From positions 434,001 to 498,000 of the forward strand of contig NZ_JAHUWH010000002.1 in the NCBI RefSeq assembly GCF_019219095.1: a stretch of 64,000 nucleotides of DNA, read 5' to 3'. This DNA comes from Acidovorax sp. sic0104. Its GTDB lineage: Bacteria; Pseudomonadota; Gammaproteobacteria; Burkholderiales; Burkholderiaceae_C. The translations under genes and the position numbers were made by a program. Each line of letters begins with the position of its first letter. The first letter of the stretch is position 1. Below are positions 28,880 through 36,736 of the stretch, piece by piece. Under the pieces are notes generated by a model. That model ran no database searches, was not told the DNA's origin, and was given only the letters and a program-made list of their open reading frames with translations.

Positions 28880-29410
28880 CTACAGCGACGCCGCCGAGCG
28901 AGCTGCCTGGTCGTACATGCCCGAGAGCACACGCAGCAAGCGGGCCAGTTCGCCGATGTCGCGGTTCAAGGAGTCGTCGGCGTGCAGCGCATCGATGAGG
29001 CAGCTCTCGCGGATCTCGCGGTAGCGCTGCACATAGGCACGGCCCACATCGGTGGCGGCGTAGGTTACGTCCTTGCCGTTCTTCTGCGATGCGACCACGC
29101 CCAGGTTCTGCAGCTTCTTGAGTGAGTAGTTCACCAGGTGCGTGTCCTCCACGTTCATGATGAAGCAGATGTCGGCCAGCCGCTTGTCGCGCGCGCGGTG
29201 CGTGACGTGGTGCAGCACCAGTACATCCAGGGGCGTGAGGTCCTTCAGGCCCGCCGCCGCCATGCAGTGCACCACCCAGCGGTGAAAGGCATTGCCCGCC
29301 ACGATGAGCCCGAATTCGAACTCGCTCATCTCCGCACTCTGCGCCGACACGAGGTGCGCAGACGACACGATGGGGCCGGAATCGCCCTTGGCCTTGGAGC
29401 CGGATTTCAT
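28880..29410 (-). CDS. winged-helix (MarR-like) transcriptional regulator, 176 aa
   Basis: This is a cytoplasmic DNA-binding regulator. The central region LTPLDVLVLHHVTHRARDKRLADICFIMN and LVNYSLKKLQNLGVVASQ forms a winged-helix fold with recognition helix and wing. The start at 29410 (MKSGSKAKGD) is preferred over a longer frame that lacks a ribosome binding site. The gene is read toward the oxoprolinase gene and diverges from the TRAP genes. Two palindromes lie in the divergent gap, so it likely controls both sides. The ligand is unknown. Confidence 0.82.
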   Translation of the reverse strand: MKSGSKAKGDSGPIVSSAHLVSAQSAEMSEFEFGLIVAGNAFHRWVVHCMAAAGLKDLTPLDVLVLHHVTHRARDKRLADICFIMNVEDTHLVNYSLKKLQNLGVVASQKNGKDVTYAATDVGRAYVQRYREIRESCLIDALHADDSLNRDIGELARLLRVLSGMYDQAARSAASL

Positions 29411-29462
29411 GATGGACAGCAAACCTTCAGGAGATGGAAAAACTGGCACGGGATATGCAAGC

Positions 29463-29503
29463 CATTGTAGGCACCATGACAATGATTTGTTGGCAATTTG
29501 TCA
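29463..29503. promoter_or_regulatory. candidate operator in the regulator/dctP divergent gap
   Basis: CATTGT-N10-ACAATG (29463-29484) and TGACAA-N15-TTGTCA (29477-29503) overlap here. Their place between a MarR-like gene and the divergent transporter suggests binding sites for that regulator. This is inference from symmetry and position only. Confidence 0.4.
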
Positions 29504-29596
29504 GCGTTTAGGCAAAACACCTATGTCGCCACGGGTTGATTTCTATACAGTCGCCGACAGTTCCCACCCCCACGTTCTTACCTGCGGAGTTCCCTC

Positions 29597-30616
29597 ATGA
29601 AGCGTCGAATTTTCTCTGCCACTGCGCTCGGCCTGGCCCTGGCCTCCAGTCTCACCGCCCCTTCGGTGATGGCCCAGACCAAGTGGGACCTGGCCGCCGC
29701 CTACCCGGTGAGCAACTTCCACACCGAGAACCTGATGCAGTTCGCCAAGGACGTGGACGCGGCCTCCGGCGGCAAGCTCAAGATCACCGTGCACGCCAAT
29801 GCGGCGCTGTTCAAGGCCAACGAGATCAAGCGCGCCGTGCAGGGCGGGCAGGCACCGGCCGGCGAAGTCCTGCTGGGCAACTTCGAGAACGAGAACGCGC
29901 TGTACGGCGTCGACGGCATCCCCTTCCTGGCCACTTCGTACGGCGACTCCAAGCGCCTGTACGACGCGCAAAAGCCCTACCTCGACAAGCTTCTGGGCAC
30001 GCAAGGCATGAAGCTCTTGTACGCGGTGGCCTGGCCGCCGCAAGGCATCTATTCGAAGAAGGAGCTGGCCTCGGTGGCTGACCTGCGCGGCATCAAGTGG
30101 CGCGCCTACAGCCCCGCCACCGCCAAGATCGCCGAGCTGATCGGCGCGCAGCCCGTCACCATCCAGGCGGCCGAGCTGTCGCAGGCGCTGGCCACGGGCG
30201 TGGTCGAAGCGACCATGACATCGGGCTCCACAGGCTACGACAGCAAGATCTACGAGAGCATCAAGCTCTTTCACGACACCCAGGCCTGGCTGCCCAAGAA
30301 CGCGGTCATCGTGAACAAGAAAGCTTTCGATGCGCTGGACAAGCCCAGCCAGGACGCGCTGCTCAAGGCCTCGGCCGAGGCCGAGTCGCGCGGCTGGAAG
30401 CTCAGCGAGGAAAAGACCGAGTGGTACAAGAAGGCACTCACCGAAAAGGGCATGAAGATCGTCACGCCCGCGCCCAAGCTCATGGCCGACATGCGCCAGG
30501 TCGGCGAGATCATGCTGGCCGACTGGCTCAAGAAGGCCGGCCCCGACGGCGAGGCCATCATCGCGAGCTACCGCAAGAGCAGCCCCGCCGCCACCGCCAC
30601 GCAGGCCAAGAAGTAA
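29597..30616 (+). CDS. dctP: TRAP transporter solute-binding protein (DctP family), 339 aa
   Basis: This periplasmic protein binds a carboxylate substrate for a TRAP transporter. A signal peptide (about 1-26, ending VMAQ) precedes the mature domain. DLRGIKWRAYSPATAKIAE carries the conserved Arg that grips the carboxylate, and the QAAELSQALATGVVEATMT segment is typical of the family. Length is normal. It opens a dctP-dctQ-dctM set. The nearby oxoprolinase gene suggests pyroglutamate or a related compound as substrate, which is inference. Upstream palindromes suggest control by the winged-helix protein. Confidence 0.92.
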   Translation: MKRRIFSATALGLALASSLTAPSVMAQTKWDLAAAYPVSNFHTENLMQFAKDVDAASGGKLKITVHANAALFKANEIKRAVQGGQAPAGEVLLGNFENENALYGVDGIPFLATSYGDSKRLYDAQKPYLDKLLGTQGMKLLYAVAWPPQGIYSKKELASVADLRGIKWRAYSPATAKIAELIGAQPVTIQAAELSQALATGVVEATMTSGSTGYDSKIYESIKLFHDTQAWLPKNAVIVNKKAFDALDKPSQDALLKASAEAESRGWKLSEEKTEWYKKALTEKGMKIVTPAPKLMADMRQVGEIMLADWLKKAGPDGEAIIASYRKSSPAATATQAKK

Positions 30617-30635
30617 ACAGGCCGGCAAGACCACC

Positions 30636-31172
30636 ATGCTGCGCCGCTGGCTCGACCGCATCTACCTCGCCGCTGGCGCCCTGGGCGCCGCGTTCATCGC
30701 GCTGATCTGCATCCTCATGATTGCCCAGAGCATCATGCGCGAGGTGGGCCTGCGCACCGGCGCCATCAATGACATCGTCGCCTGGTTTTGCGCGGCGGCG
30801 GCCTTCTTCGCGATGGCCCATGCCTTCAAGCACGGCGACTTCGTGCGGGTGACGCTGCTGCTGGAGAAGCTGCCCCCCCGCCGCTGCCGCCAGCTCGAAG
30901 TGGTGTCGCTCGCCATCGCATCGGTCGCCGTGGGCTACCTGATGTGGGCGGCCTGCAGCTACACCTATGAGAGCTGGGAGTTCAACGACATGGCCCAGGG
31001 CCTGCTGCCGGTGCCAATGTGGATCCCGCAACTGAGCTTTGCGATCGGCTCGGTGCTGCTGTGGGTGGCGGTGGTGGACGAATTCATCATCGTGCTGCGC
31101 GGCGGTGTGCCGACCTTCGTGCGGGCGGTGGAAGAGCGCCACGCCAAGGGCGACTTCTCCTCTGATATCTAG
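30636..31172 (+). CDS. dctQ: TRAP transporter small permease (DctQ family), 178 aa
   Basis: DctQ is the four-helix membrane subunit linking the binding protein with the large permease. Helices are visible at about residues 10-33, 45-63, 82-103 and 126-147. A Trp-rich periplasmic turn WEFNDMAQGLLPVPMWIPQ precedes the last helix, as in the family. It starts 19 bp after dctP. A family B repeat separates it from dctM. Confidence 0.9.
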   Translation: MLRRWLDRIYLAAGALGAAFIALICILMIAQSIMREVGLRTGAINDIVAWFCAAAAFFAMAHAFKHGDFVRVTLLLEKLPPRRCRQLEVVSLAIASVAVGYLMWAACSYTYESWEFNDMAQGLLPVPMWIPQLSFAIGSVLLWVAVVDEFIIVLRGGVPTFVRAVEERHAKGDFSSDI

Positions 31173-31173
31173 G

Positions 31174-31254
31174 AAGCCCCCCTGAGGCGCTGCGCGCCTT
31201 CCCCCCTGAGGGGGGACGCACCCGGTGGCCTGGCGGAGCCAGTTCCACGGGTGC
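31174..31254 (+). repeat. family B three-hairpin repeat, copy 2 (between dctQ and dctM)
   Basis: The element starts 1-2 bp past the dctQ stop. It holds GGCGC-TGC-GCGCC, then CCCCCC-TGA-GGGGGG, then the long stem with GCACCC (31218-31223) and GGGTGC (31249-31254). It is nearly identical to copy 1 in the third hairpin. Confidence 0.8.
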
Positions 31255-31370
31255 GCTGGTATGGGGGTGCGCCGATTTTTGCGGTGGGTGGGAAAGCGTG
31301 CCGCAGTGAGTGAATACCGATAACAACAGGTCGCGTGGGACGTCCGTCCTTGCGGCCCAGAAAGTTCGAT

Positions 31371-32681
31371 ATGGATATCTTGATGGTGGGTGGCGTGTTG
31401 CTGCTGCTCATGCTGGTGCTGCTGTCCGGCGGCGTGTGGATTGCAATGACGCTGGCGATCTGCGGGTGGGTGGGGCAGGCGTTCTTCACGTCCACGCAGC
31501 CGGCCAAGAACTTGTTCTCGGCGTTCTGGGAAAGCAATGCGAGCTGGGAGCTGGCCGCCCTGCCGCTGTTCATCTGGATGGGCGAGATTCTGTTTCGCAC
31601 CAAGCTCAGCGAAGAGATGTTCGAAGGTCTGCGCCCGTGGCTCAACCGCGTGCCGGGGCGGCTGATGCACACCACCATCCTGGGCTGCGGCATCTTCGGC
31701 TCGGTATCGGGCTCGTCGGCCGCGACCTGCGCCACCATCAGCAAGGTGGCCCTGCCCGAGCTGATGAAGCGCGGCTACGACGAGAAACTGGCCCTTGGCT
31801 CACTGGCCACGGCCGGCACGCTGGGCATCCTGATCCCGCCGTCGATCACCATGGTGGTGTATGCGGTGGCGGCCGATGCGTCGATCATCCGCATCTTTCT
31901 CGCGGGCTTCCTGCCCGGCATCTTGCTGATGCTGCTGTTCTCGGGCTACATCGGCTGGTGGAGCCTGCGCAACCCCGACAAGGTGCCTGCGGCCGACCCG
32001 CCCAGCACGCTGCGCGAGAAGATCCGCAAGTCGGGCAACCTGATACCCGTGGGTGTGCTCATCGTGTTCATCGTGGCGGTGCTGGTCACGGGCTATGCCA
32101 CGGCCACTGAGTGCGCGGCGTACGGTGTGGTGGGCTCGCTGGGCCTGGCGCTGTGGAGCCGCTCGCTCACCTGGCAGAACTTCAAGGATGGGCTGATGGG
32201 CACCACGCGCACCAGCTGCATGATCATGTTCATCCTGGCGGGCGCGGCGTTTCTCACCAAGACCATGGCCTTCACCGGCATCCCGCGCGAGCTGGCCGAA
32301 TGGGTCAACGCGATGCACCTGTCGCCGTTCGCGCTCATCAGCGTGCTGGTCATCGTGTACCTCGTGCTGGGCACGGCGCTCGACGGCATCAGCATGATCG
32401 TGCTGACCAGCGCCGTGGTGCTGCCCATGATCCAGCAGGCCGGGTTCGACCTGATCTGGTTCGGCATCTTCATCGTGCTGCTGGTGGAGATCGCCGAGGT
32501 CACGCCGCCTGTGGGCTTCAACCTCTTCGTGCTGCAGAACATGACGGGCAAGGACAGCAACACGATTGCGCGCGCTGCGATCCCGTTCTTCCTGTGCCTG
32601 GTGGTGTGCATCGCGATCATCACGATCTTTCCGCAGATCGTGACCGTCCTTCCTGACCTTGTCATGGGCGCGGAGAAGTAG
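31371..32681 (+). CDS. dctM: TRAP transporter large permease (DctM family), 436 aa
   Basis: DctM is the ion-coupled translocating subunit, with about 12 membrane helices. GCGIFGSVSGSSAATCATISKVALPEL (shown here by its GSVSGSSAATCATI core) and GTLGILIPPSITMVVYA are strongly conserved family segments. The start at 31371 (MDILMVGG) is preferred over an in-frame ATG 12 codons upstream that adds a basic stretch. Coupling ion is probably Na+ or H+ by family. It follows dctQ after a 198-bp gap containing a repeat. Confidence 0.93.
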   Translation: MDILMVGGVLLLLMLVLLSGGVWIAMTLAICGWVGQAFFTSTQPAKNLFSAFWESNASWELAALPLFIWMGEILFRTKLSEEMFEGLRPWLNRVPGRLMHTTILGCGIFGSVSGSSAATCATISKVALPELMKRGYDEKLALGSLATAGTLGILIPPSITMVVYAVAADASIIRIFLAGFLPGILLMLLFSGYIGWWSLRNPDKVPAADPPSTLREKIRKSGNLIPVGVLIVFIVAVLVTGYATATECAAYGVVGSLGLALWSRSLTWQNFKDGLMGTTRTSCMIMFILAGAAFLTKTMAFTGIPRELAEWVNAMHLSPFALISVLVIVYLVLGTALDGISMIVLTSAVVLPMIQQAGFDLIWFGIFIVLLVEIAEVTPPVGFNLFVLQNMTGKDSNTIARAAIPFFLCLVVCIAIITIFPQIVTVLPDLVMGAEK

Positions 32682-32705
32682 CCCCCTGAGGCGCTTCGCG
32701 CCCTC
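32679..32705 (+). repeat. family B repeat, partial copy 3 (after dctM)
   Basis: Only the first part is kept: AGCCCCCTGAGGCGCTTCGC and the GGCGC-TTC-GCGCC hairpin. It overlaps the dctM stop codon. Confidence 0.65.
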
Positions 32706-32796
32706 GCCGAAGTCGCCTGCGGTGCACGCATCAGCGCCTCTGCACAGGCACGCCATCGCCGACAATGGCGCCCATCGAGTTTTCAGGAGTCTTTGC

Positions 32797-33183
32797 ATGC
32801 TCGCAGTGGTCGCCATCTGTATTGGAGCCAGCGTGGGCGCGCTGGCGCGCTGGCGGCTGGGGATGTGGCTCAACACGGCAGGGGCGCTTCTGCCCTGGGG
32901 CACGCTGGCAGCGAACCTGATCGGGGGGTATCTGGTGGGGGTGTGCGTAGCCGTGTTCCAGGCCATGCCGCAGCTCGACCCGGTGTGGCGGCTCGCGCTG
33001 GTCACGGGCTTCCTGGGCGGGCTCACCACGTTCTCCAGCTTCTCTGCCGAGGTGGTGGGCATGCTGGTGCAGCAGCGCTATCTGCTGGCGCTGGGCACCA
33101 CGGCGGTGCATCTGTTCGGATCGCTGACACTCACCGTACTGGGCATGCACACCGCTACGCTATTGATAGCATCACGCGCCTGA
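32797..33183 (+). CDS. crcB: fluoride channel CrcB/Fluc, 128 aa
   Basis: CrcB forms a dimeric membrane channel that lets fluoride leave the cell. Four membrane helices are visible. The conserved pore Asn is in AANLIGGYLVG, and VTGFLGGLTTFSSFSAE carries the Thr/Phe-rich pore motif. The ATG at 32797 follows AGGAG, which is why the longer upstream frame is rejected. I see no fluoride riboswitch upstream. The last eight codons and the stop are supplied by a family A repeat, giving the C-terminus TLLIASRA. Confidence 0.93.
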   Translation: MLAVVAICIGASVGALARWRLGMWLNTAGALLPWGTLAANLIGGYLVGVCVAVFQAMPQLDPVWRLALVTGFLGGLTTFSSFSAEVVGMLVQQRYLLALGTTAVHLFGSLTLTVLGMHTATLLIASRA

Positions 33184-33199
33184 TCCTGCGTGATAATCG
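33154..33199 (+). repeat. family A repeat, copy 7, forming the end of crcB
   Basis: GCTAC, a 7-nt loop and ATAGC (33154-33170) form hairpin 1. The 11-nt arm and 7-nt loop follow, and ATCACGC can pair with GCGTGAT across the loop. The crcB TGA at 33181-33183 lies inside it. Confidence 0.5.
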
Positions 33200-33284
33200 G
33201 CGCTACGGCGGCCCTATCACCGCTTTGCCCCGGCCGACAAAGGCCACGCACGGGGTCGCCGCGTTTGTTTTCCGGAACCGCCCC

Positions 33285-34148
33285 ATGGACGCCAACACCC
33301 AACTCAACGAACGCCGCCTGGCCGATGCCTGGGCGGAGCTGCAAAGCCATGCCGCCAACGGCAACCCGCTGCACGCCGATGCCTACCGCTTGGCCTTTGC
33401 CGACCCCGAATTCCTGTTCCGCCGCGAGACGCGCGGCATCCGGTTCCAGCTGGAGATGCTCAAGCCCGACCTGGGCCAGATGGAGCAAGGCATCGAGAAC
33501 ACCATCGTCGTCTACGGCAGCGCGCGCTTCATCGCCCCCGATGAAGCCGACGCCCAGTTGCTGGAAGCCGAGGCCAGTGGCGACGAAGTGCGCTTGCAAC
33601 GTGCCCGCCTGGCGGTGCGCAACGCCCGGTACTACGACCTCGCACGCCAGTTCGCGCGCCTGGTGGCCGAGCACAGCGAGCGCCAGCAGCCTGCCGACCG
33701 CATCTACATCTGCACCGGCGGCGGCCCCGGCATCATGGAGGCGGCCAACCGCGGCGCGCACGATGCAGGCGCCCTGAACGTGGGCCTGAACATCGCCCTG
33801 CCCCACGAGCAAAGCGGCAACCGCTTCATCTCGCCCACGCTTTCCTTCAAGTTCCATTACTTCGCGCTGCGCAAGATGCACTTCATGATGCGGGCGAAGG
33901 CGCTGGTGGCCTTCCCTGGCGGCTTCGGCACGCTGGACGAGCTGTTCGAGGTGCTTACGCTCGTACAGACCAAGAAGGCCAAGCCCGTGCCCATTGTGCT
34001 GTTCGGCACGGACTACTGGAAGCGCCTCATCAACTTCGAGGTGCTGGTCGAGGAAGGCACCATCTCGGCGCAGGACCTGGGCCTGTTCCACTACACCGAC
34101 GACCCGCAGGAAGCCTGGGGCCTGATCAAGTCGTTCTACCAGCTTTGA
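33285..34148 (+). CDS. LOG family protein (Rossmann fold), 287 aa
   Basis: LOG-family proteins are nucleotide-binding proteins. Plant members and several bacterial ones are cytokinin-type phosphoribohydrolases, and bacterial nucleosidase PpnN is a longer relative. ICTGGGPGIMEAANRGA and VAFPGGFGTLDELFE (near residue 211) form the nucleotide and catalytic site. The ATG at 33285 (MDANTQLNERR) is chosen by family length. An N-terminal extension of about 60 residues precedes the core. The actual substrate cannot be deduced. Confidence 0.85.
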   Translation: MDANTQLNERRLADAWAELQSHAANGNPLHADAYRLAFADPEFLFRRETRGIRFQLEMLKPDLGQMEQGIENTIVVYGSARFIAPDEADAQLLEAEASGDEVRLQRARLAVRNARYYDLARQFARLVAEHSERQQPADRIYICTGGGPGIMEAANRGAHDAGALNVGLNIALPHEQSGNRFISPTLSFKFHYFALRKMHFMMRAKALVAFPGGFGTLDELFEVLTLVQTKKAKPVPIVLFGTDYWKRLINFEVLVEEGTISAQDLGLFHYTDDPQEAWGLIKSFYQL

Positions 34149-34246
34149 ACGGGTGACGCCGCACTGAAGCACCACTCCAGGCGGACAGTCGCCCTTTCGC
34201 CCCTTGGCCCGTCCCCCCGGGCGGACCTGCGGCCTGGGCCGCACCG

Positions 34247-35281
34247 TCAGCGGATGACGGGAGGCGGTGGCGGGGGCAGCCTGATCGGCGGCAGCACGAT
34301 GACGGGCCGCACGATGGGTGGCAGGACCACGATGGGAGGTCGCGTCGGAGGCGTTGCTGGCGGTGCGGTGGTTCCGGGGGGTCTTGTGGAGGGCGGCTGC
34401 CCGGGCGTGCCCGTGACCGGCGGCGGCGGCACTGGGGGAACGGACGGGTCCGGGGCCGGTACGGTCGTGGCGGGCGGAGGCGGCGCTGCAGGGCCGGGTG
34501 GCGGCACCGACGGCGCCGGGCTGCCGATAGGTGGCGGCACGGGGACGGCGGGCGCCGTCGACAGCCGGTCACCCAGCGTTTCACCCATGACAAACGGCAC
34601 GGGCGGCGGCGGCAGGGGCAGCACCGCTCGGGTGTGCGTGTATAGCGGCAACTGGCTGCCGGACACCACGCGCACCGATTCACCCGCCTTGACGCCCACG
34701 CAGCCAGCGTCGGTGCAGACCTCGATCTCGTCCTGCTCACCCGACACCACCAGTTCGCCGTCCGCATTGAAGGCGATGAGGAATGCAGAGCCGCGGATCC
34801 CCACGACCGCCGTCGGCGTGGTGACCTTGTAGTTGCGTGGATCGCGCTTGCCGATGAGTCCCGTGACCGCGCGCATGCCACCGCGCAGCAGGCTCACCGC
34901 GAAGTGGTCTTCGGGCGCCGCGCCTGCGTTGGCTGCAACTGCGGCAGTTGCGGTGCTGGCGTTGATGGCAGCCGTGCCTGCGCCGGCAGCATTGCCTGCA
35001 TCCGCATAGCGCGTGACCGTGAACTGGGAGTCCGGGTACAACGCCACCAGCCCGCCATCGGAGAAACGGATCTGCGCGCGGCCCGCGGGACCGGTGACGA
35101 TCACATCGCCACTCTCCACCTCAGCGCCCTTGGTGGCCGCCTGCTCGGCAGCGCCCCTGCGCAATTGCACTTCACCCGTGACGAACTGCACGAGCCCCGC
35201 TGCGGCCAAACCCTGCAGAGGCCATGCGGCCGCAACGGCCACCCACAGCGCCAGCCGGGAAGAAGGAAATTTGGACTGCAT
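34247..35281 (-). CDS. FecR-domain periplasmic protein with proline-rich tail, 344 aa
   Basis: A signal peptide (start MQSKFPSSRLALWVAVAAAW) leads into a FecR domain at about residues 35-190, with GRAQIRFSDGGLVALYPDSQ, SLLRGGMRAVTGLIG and TPTAVVGIRGSAFLI. From about residue 220 the protein is a long Pro/Gly/Thr-rich low-complexity tail ending in PPPPPVIR. There is no membrane helix or sigma-factor partner, so this is not a classical FecR anti-sigma regulator. It follows the TPR/beta-barrel gene by 11 bp and probably works with it at the cell envelope. Exact role is unknown. Confidence 0.8.
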   Translation of the reverse strand: MQSKFPSSRLALWVAVAAAWPLQGLAAAGLVQFVTGEVQLRRGAAEQAATKGAEVESGDVIVTGPAGRAQIRFSDGGLVALYPDSQFTVTRYADAGNAAGAGTAAINASTATAAVAANAGAAPEDHFAVSLLRGGMRAVTGLIGKRDPRNYKVTTPTAVVGIRGSAFLIAFNADGELVVSGEQDEIEVCTDAGCVGVKAGESVRVVSGSQLPLYTHTRAVLPLPPPPVPFVMGETLGDRLSTAPAVPVPPPIGSPAPSVPPPGPAAPPPPATTVPAPDPSVPPVPPPPVTGTPGQPPSTRPPGTTAPPATPPTRPPIVVLPPIVRPVIVLPPIRLPPPPPPVIR

Positions 35282-35292
35282 CTGGGACCCCC

Positions 35293-36630
35293 TCAGAACT
35301 CGCGCCGTACGGTGACGGACAACACGCGCCGGTCGTAGTCGGTGATCGGCAGCGTGGACGCGTTGCGCGTGACCGCCCACTGCGGCGTGATGCGCCAGCC
35401 GGGGGCGGGCACCCATGACAGCCCCACCACCGCGTAGCTCTGGCGGTCACGCCGAGTCACACCGAAGAAGGGGTCGGCGGCGTCGTAGCGGCGCCGCTCA
35501 TGGTTCAGGTGCGCGAAGGCCGCCCAGTCGGCGCTGATGGCCCACTGCACGCCGCCCCGCAGCCCCACCACGTGGTGCCCCAGGTGGGCGACGTCGCTGG
35601 CACGGGGGTCTTCCTGCCCGGCATAGGCCCCGGCGTAGTACAGGCTGCCGTTGCGCAGGATGTGGACATACGACGTGCCGCCCACAGTGCGGCGCGCATT
35701 GCGCAGCGACTGTGTGGGATAGCGCAAGTCCTGAACCTGCAGGAAGGTGTCCCATTGCCGGAAGCCGTCGAGCCGGTAGATCCATTCACCCAGCACCCCA
35801 CTGGTATTGCGCAGCGTGTCGCCGTCCAGCCGGTAGGTGGCGCCCTGCGCGCTCAGCATCCATTCGTTGCGCTCCACGCGATAGGCCACGCCGGCGCTGG
35901 CATCCAGCTGGGTGCTGTCGTAAGGCTTGCCCGCATCGGAGTACCCGCGCGCCTCGGCGGTGGCGGCACCGATCAGTGACCAGCGCGAATCCAGCACATG
36001 CCGCCCGCGAATGTTGCCCAGCACGGCGGCATACGAGGCACGCTGTGCCTCGGCCCCGGGGGCCAGCGACCAGGCCGGGGTGCCCGGCGGCGACAGCGCG
36101 GGCGCATCGATGCCCGGGCCCGCGTTGGCGTTGGAGTCGCGGCCCACGGTGAGCTCGACATGGCCCTTCCAGGTGGAGCGGCCTTCGTGGCCCATGCGGT
36201 CGTACGAGACGAGGAACTGGTCGATGCTGAGAGCCGCATCCACCGGGATGCCCGCTGCGCGCACGCGTTCGGAGACGGCCTGAGCCCCTTTCTTGTCGCC
36301 CACCGCGTGCAGCGCGCGGCCCAGTTCCCACTGCGCCTGCACATTGTCCGGCTGGGCGGCCACCACGCGCTCCCAGGCCATCACGGCCCGGCTGTACTGG
36401 CCTGCGGCGTGGGCGGCACTGCCCATGGCGGTGTCGAAGGCAGGGTCGCCGGCGCGCTGGGCCTCCTGGGCATCCAGCATGTCGAAGGCTCGCCGGGCGT
36501 CGCCCTGCTGCAACAAAGCCCGCGCCTGGGCGAGCAGGTCGTCCGCGTGAAGAAATGCCCCGGGAGCCCCCACCAGGAATGAGAGCACGGCCAGGCTGCG
36601 CGCGCGCCGGAACCAGTTTGGAACGCTCAT
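35293..36630 (-). CDS. outer membrane TPR/beta-barrel protein, 445 aa
   Basis: A signal peptide (about 1-29) is followed by TPR-like helices (about 30-130: RAFDMLDAQEAQRAGDPAF, YSRAVMAWERVVAAQPDN), then alternating beta strands rich in aromatic residues to the C-terminus. The chain ends in VRREF, the terminal Phe typical of outer membrane barrels. The layout resembles surface-lipoprotein-assembly-modifier (DUF560-type) proteins, but I cannot be sure of the family. It is paired with a FecR-domain gene 11 bp downstream. Role is inferred as export or anchoring at the outer membrane. Confidence 0.7.
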   Translation of the reverse strand: MSVPNWFRRARSLAVLSFLVGAPGAFLHADDLLAQARALLQQGDARRAFDMLDAQEAQRAGDPAFDTAMGSAAHAAGQYSRAVMAWERVVAAQPDNVQAQWELGRALHAVGDKKGAQAVSERVRAAGIPVDAALSIDQFLVSYDRMGHEGRSTWKGHVELTVGRDSNANAGPGIDAPALSPPGTPAWSLAPGAEAQRASYAAVLGNIRGRHVLDSRWSLIGAATAEARGYSDAGKPYDSTQLDASAGVAYRVERNEWMLSAQGATYRLDGDTLRNTSGVLGEWIYRLDGFRQWDTFLQVQDLRYPTQSLRNARRTVGGTSYVHILRNGSLYYAGAYAGQEDPRASDVAHLGHHVVGLRGGVQWAISADWAAFAHLNHERRRYDAADPFFGVTRRDRQSYAVVGLSWVPAPGWRITPQWAVTRNASTLPITDYDRRVLSVTVRREF

Positions 36631-36736
36631 GTCAGCCCCCTCGGTCGAATGAGGGCAATCTACTACGTTTTGCCGCGCTTGCTCAGCCCCTCAAGCCCTG
36701 ATGGCCGCACAGGCCTGGCTGTGCGTGCGCAGCACG

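Noticed and set aside
32730-32796. Possible fluoride riboswitch upstream of crcB
   Set aside because: The leader lacks the conserved crcB-motif segments. The GATGG-like pieces do not form the expected pseudoknot.
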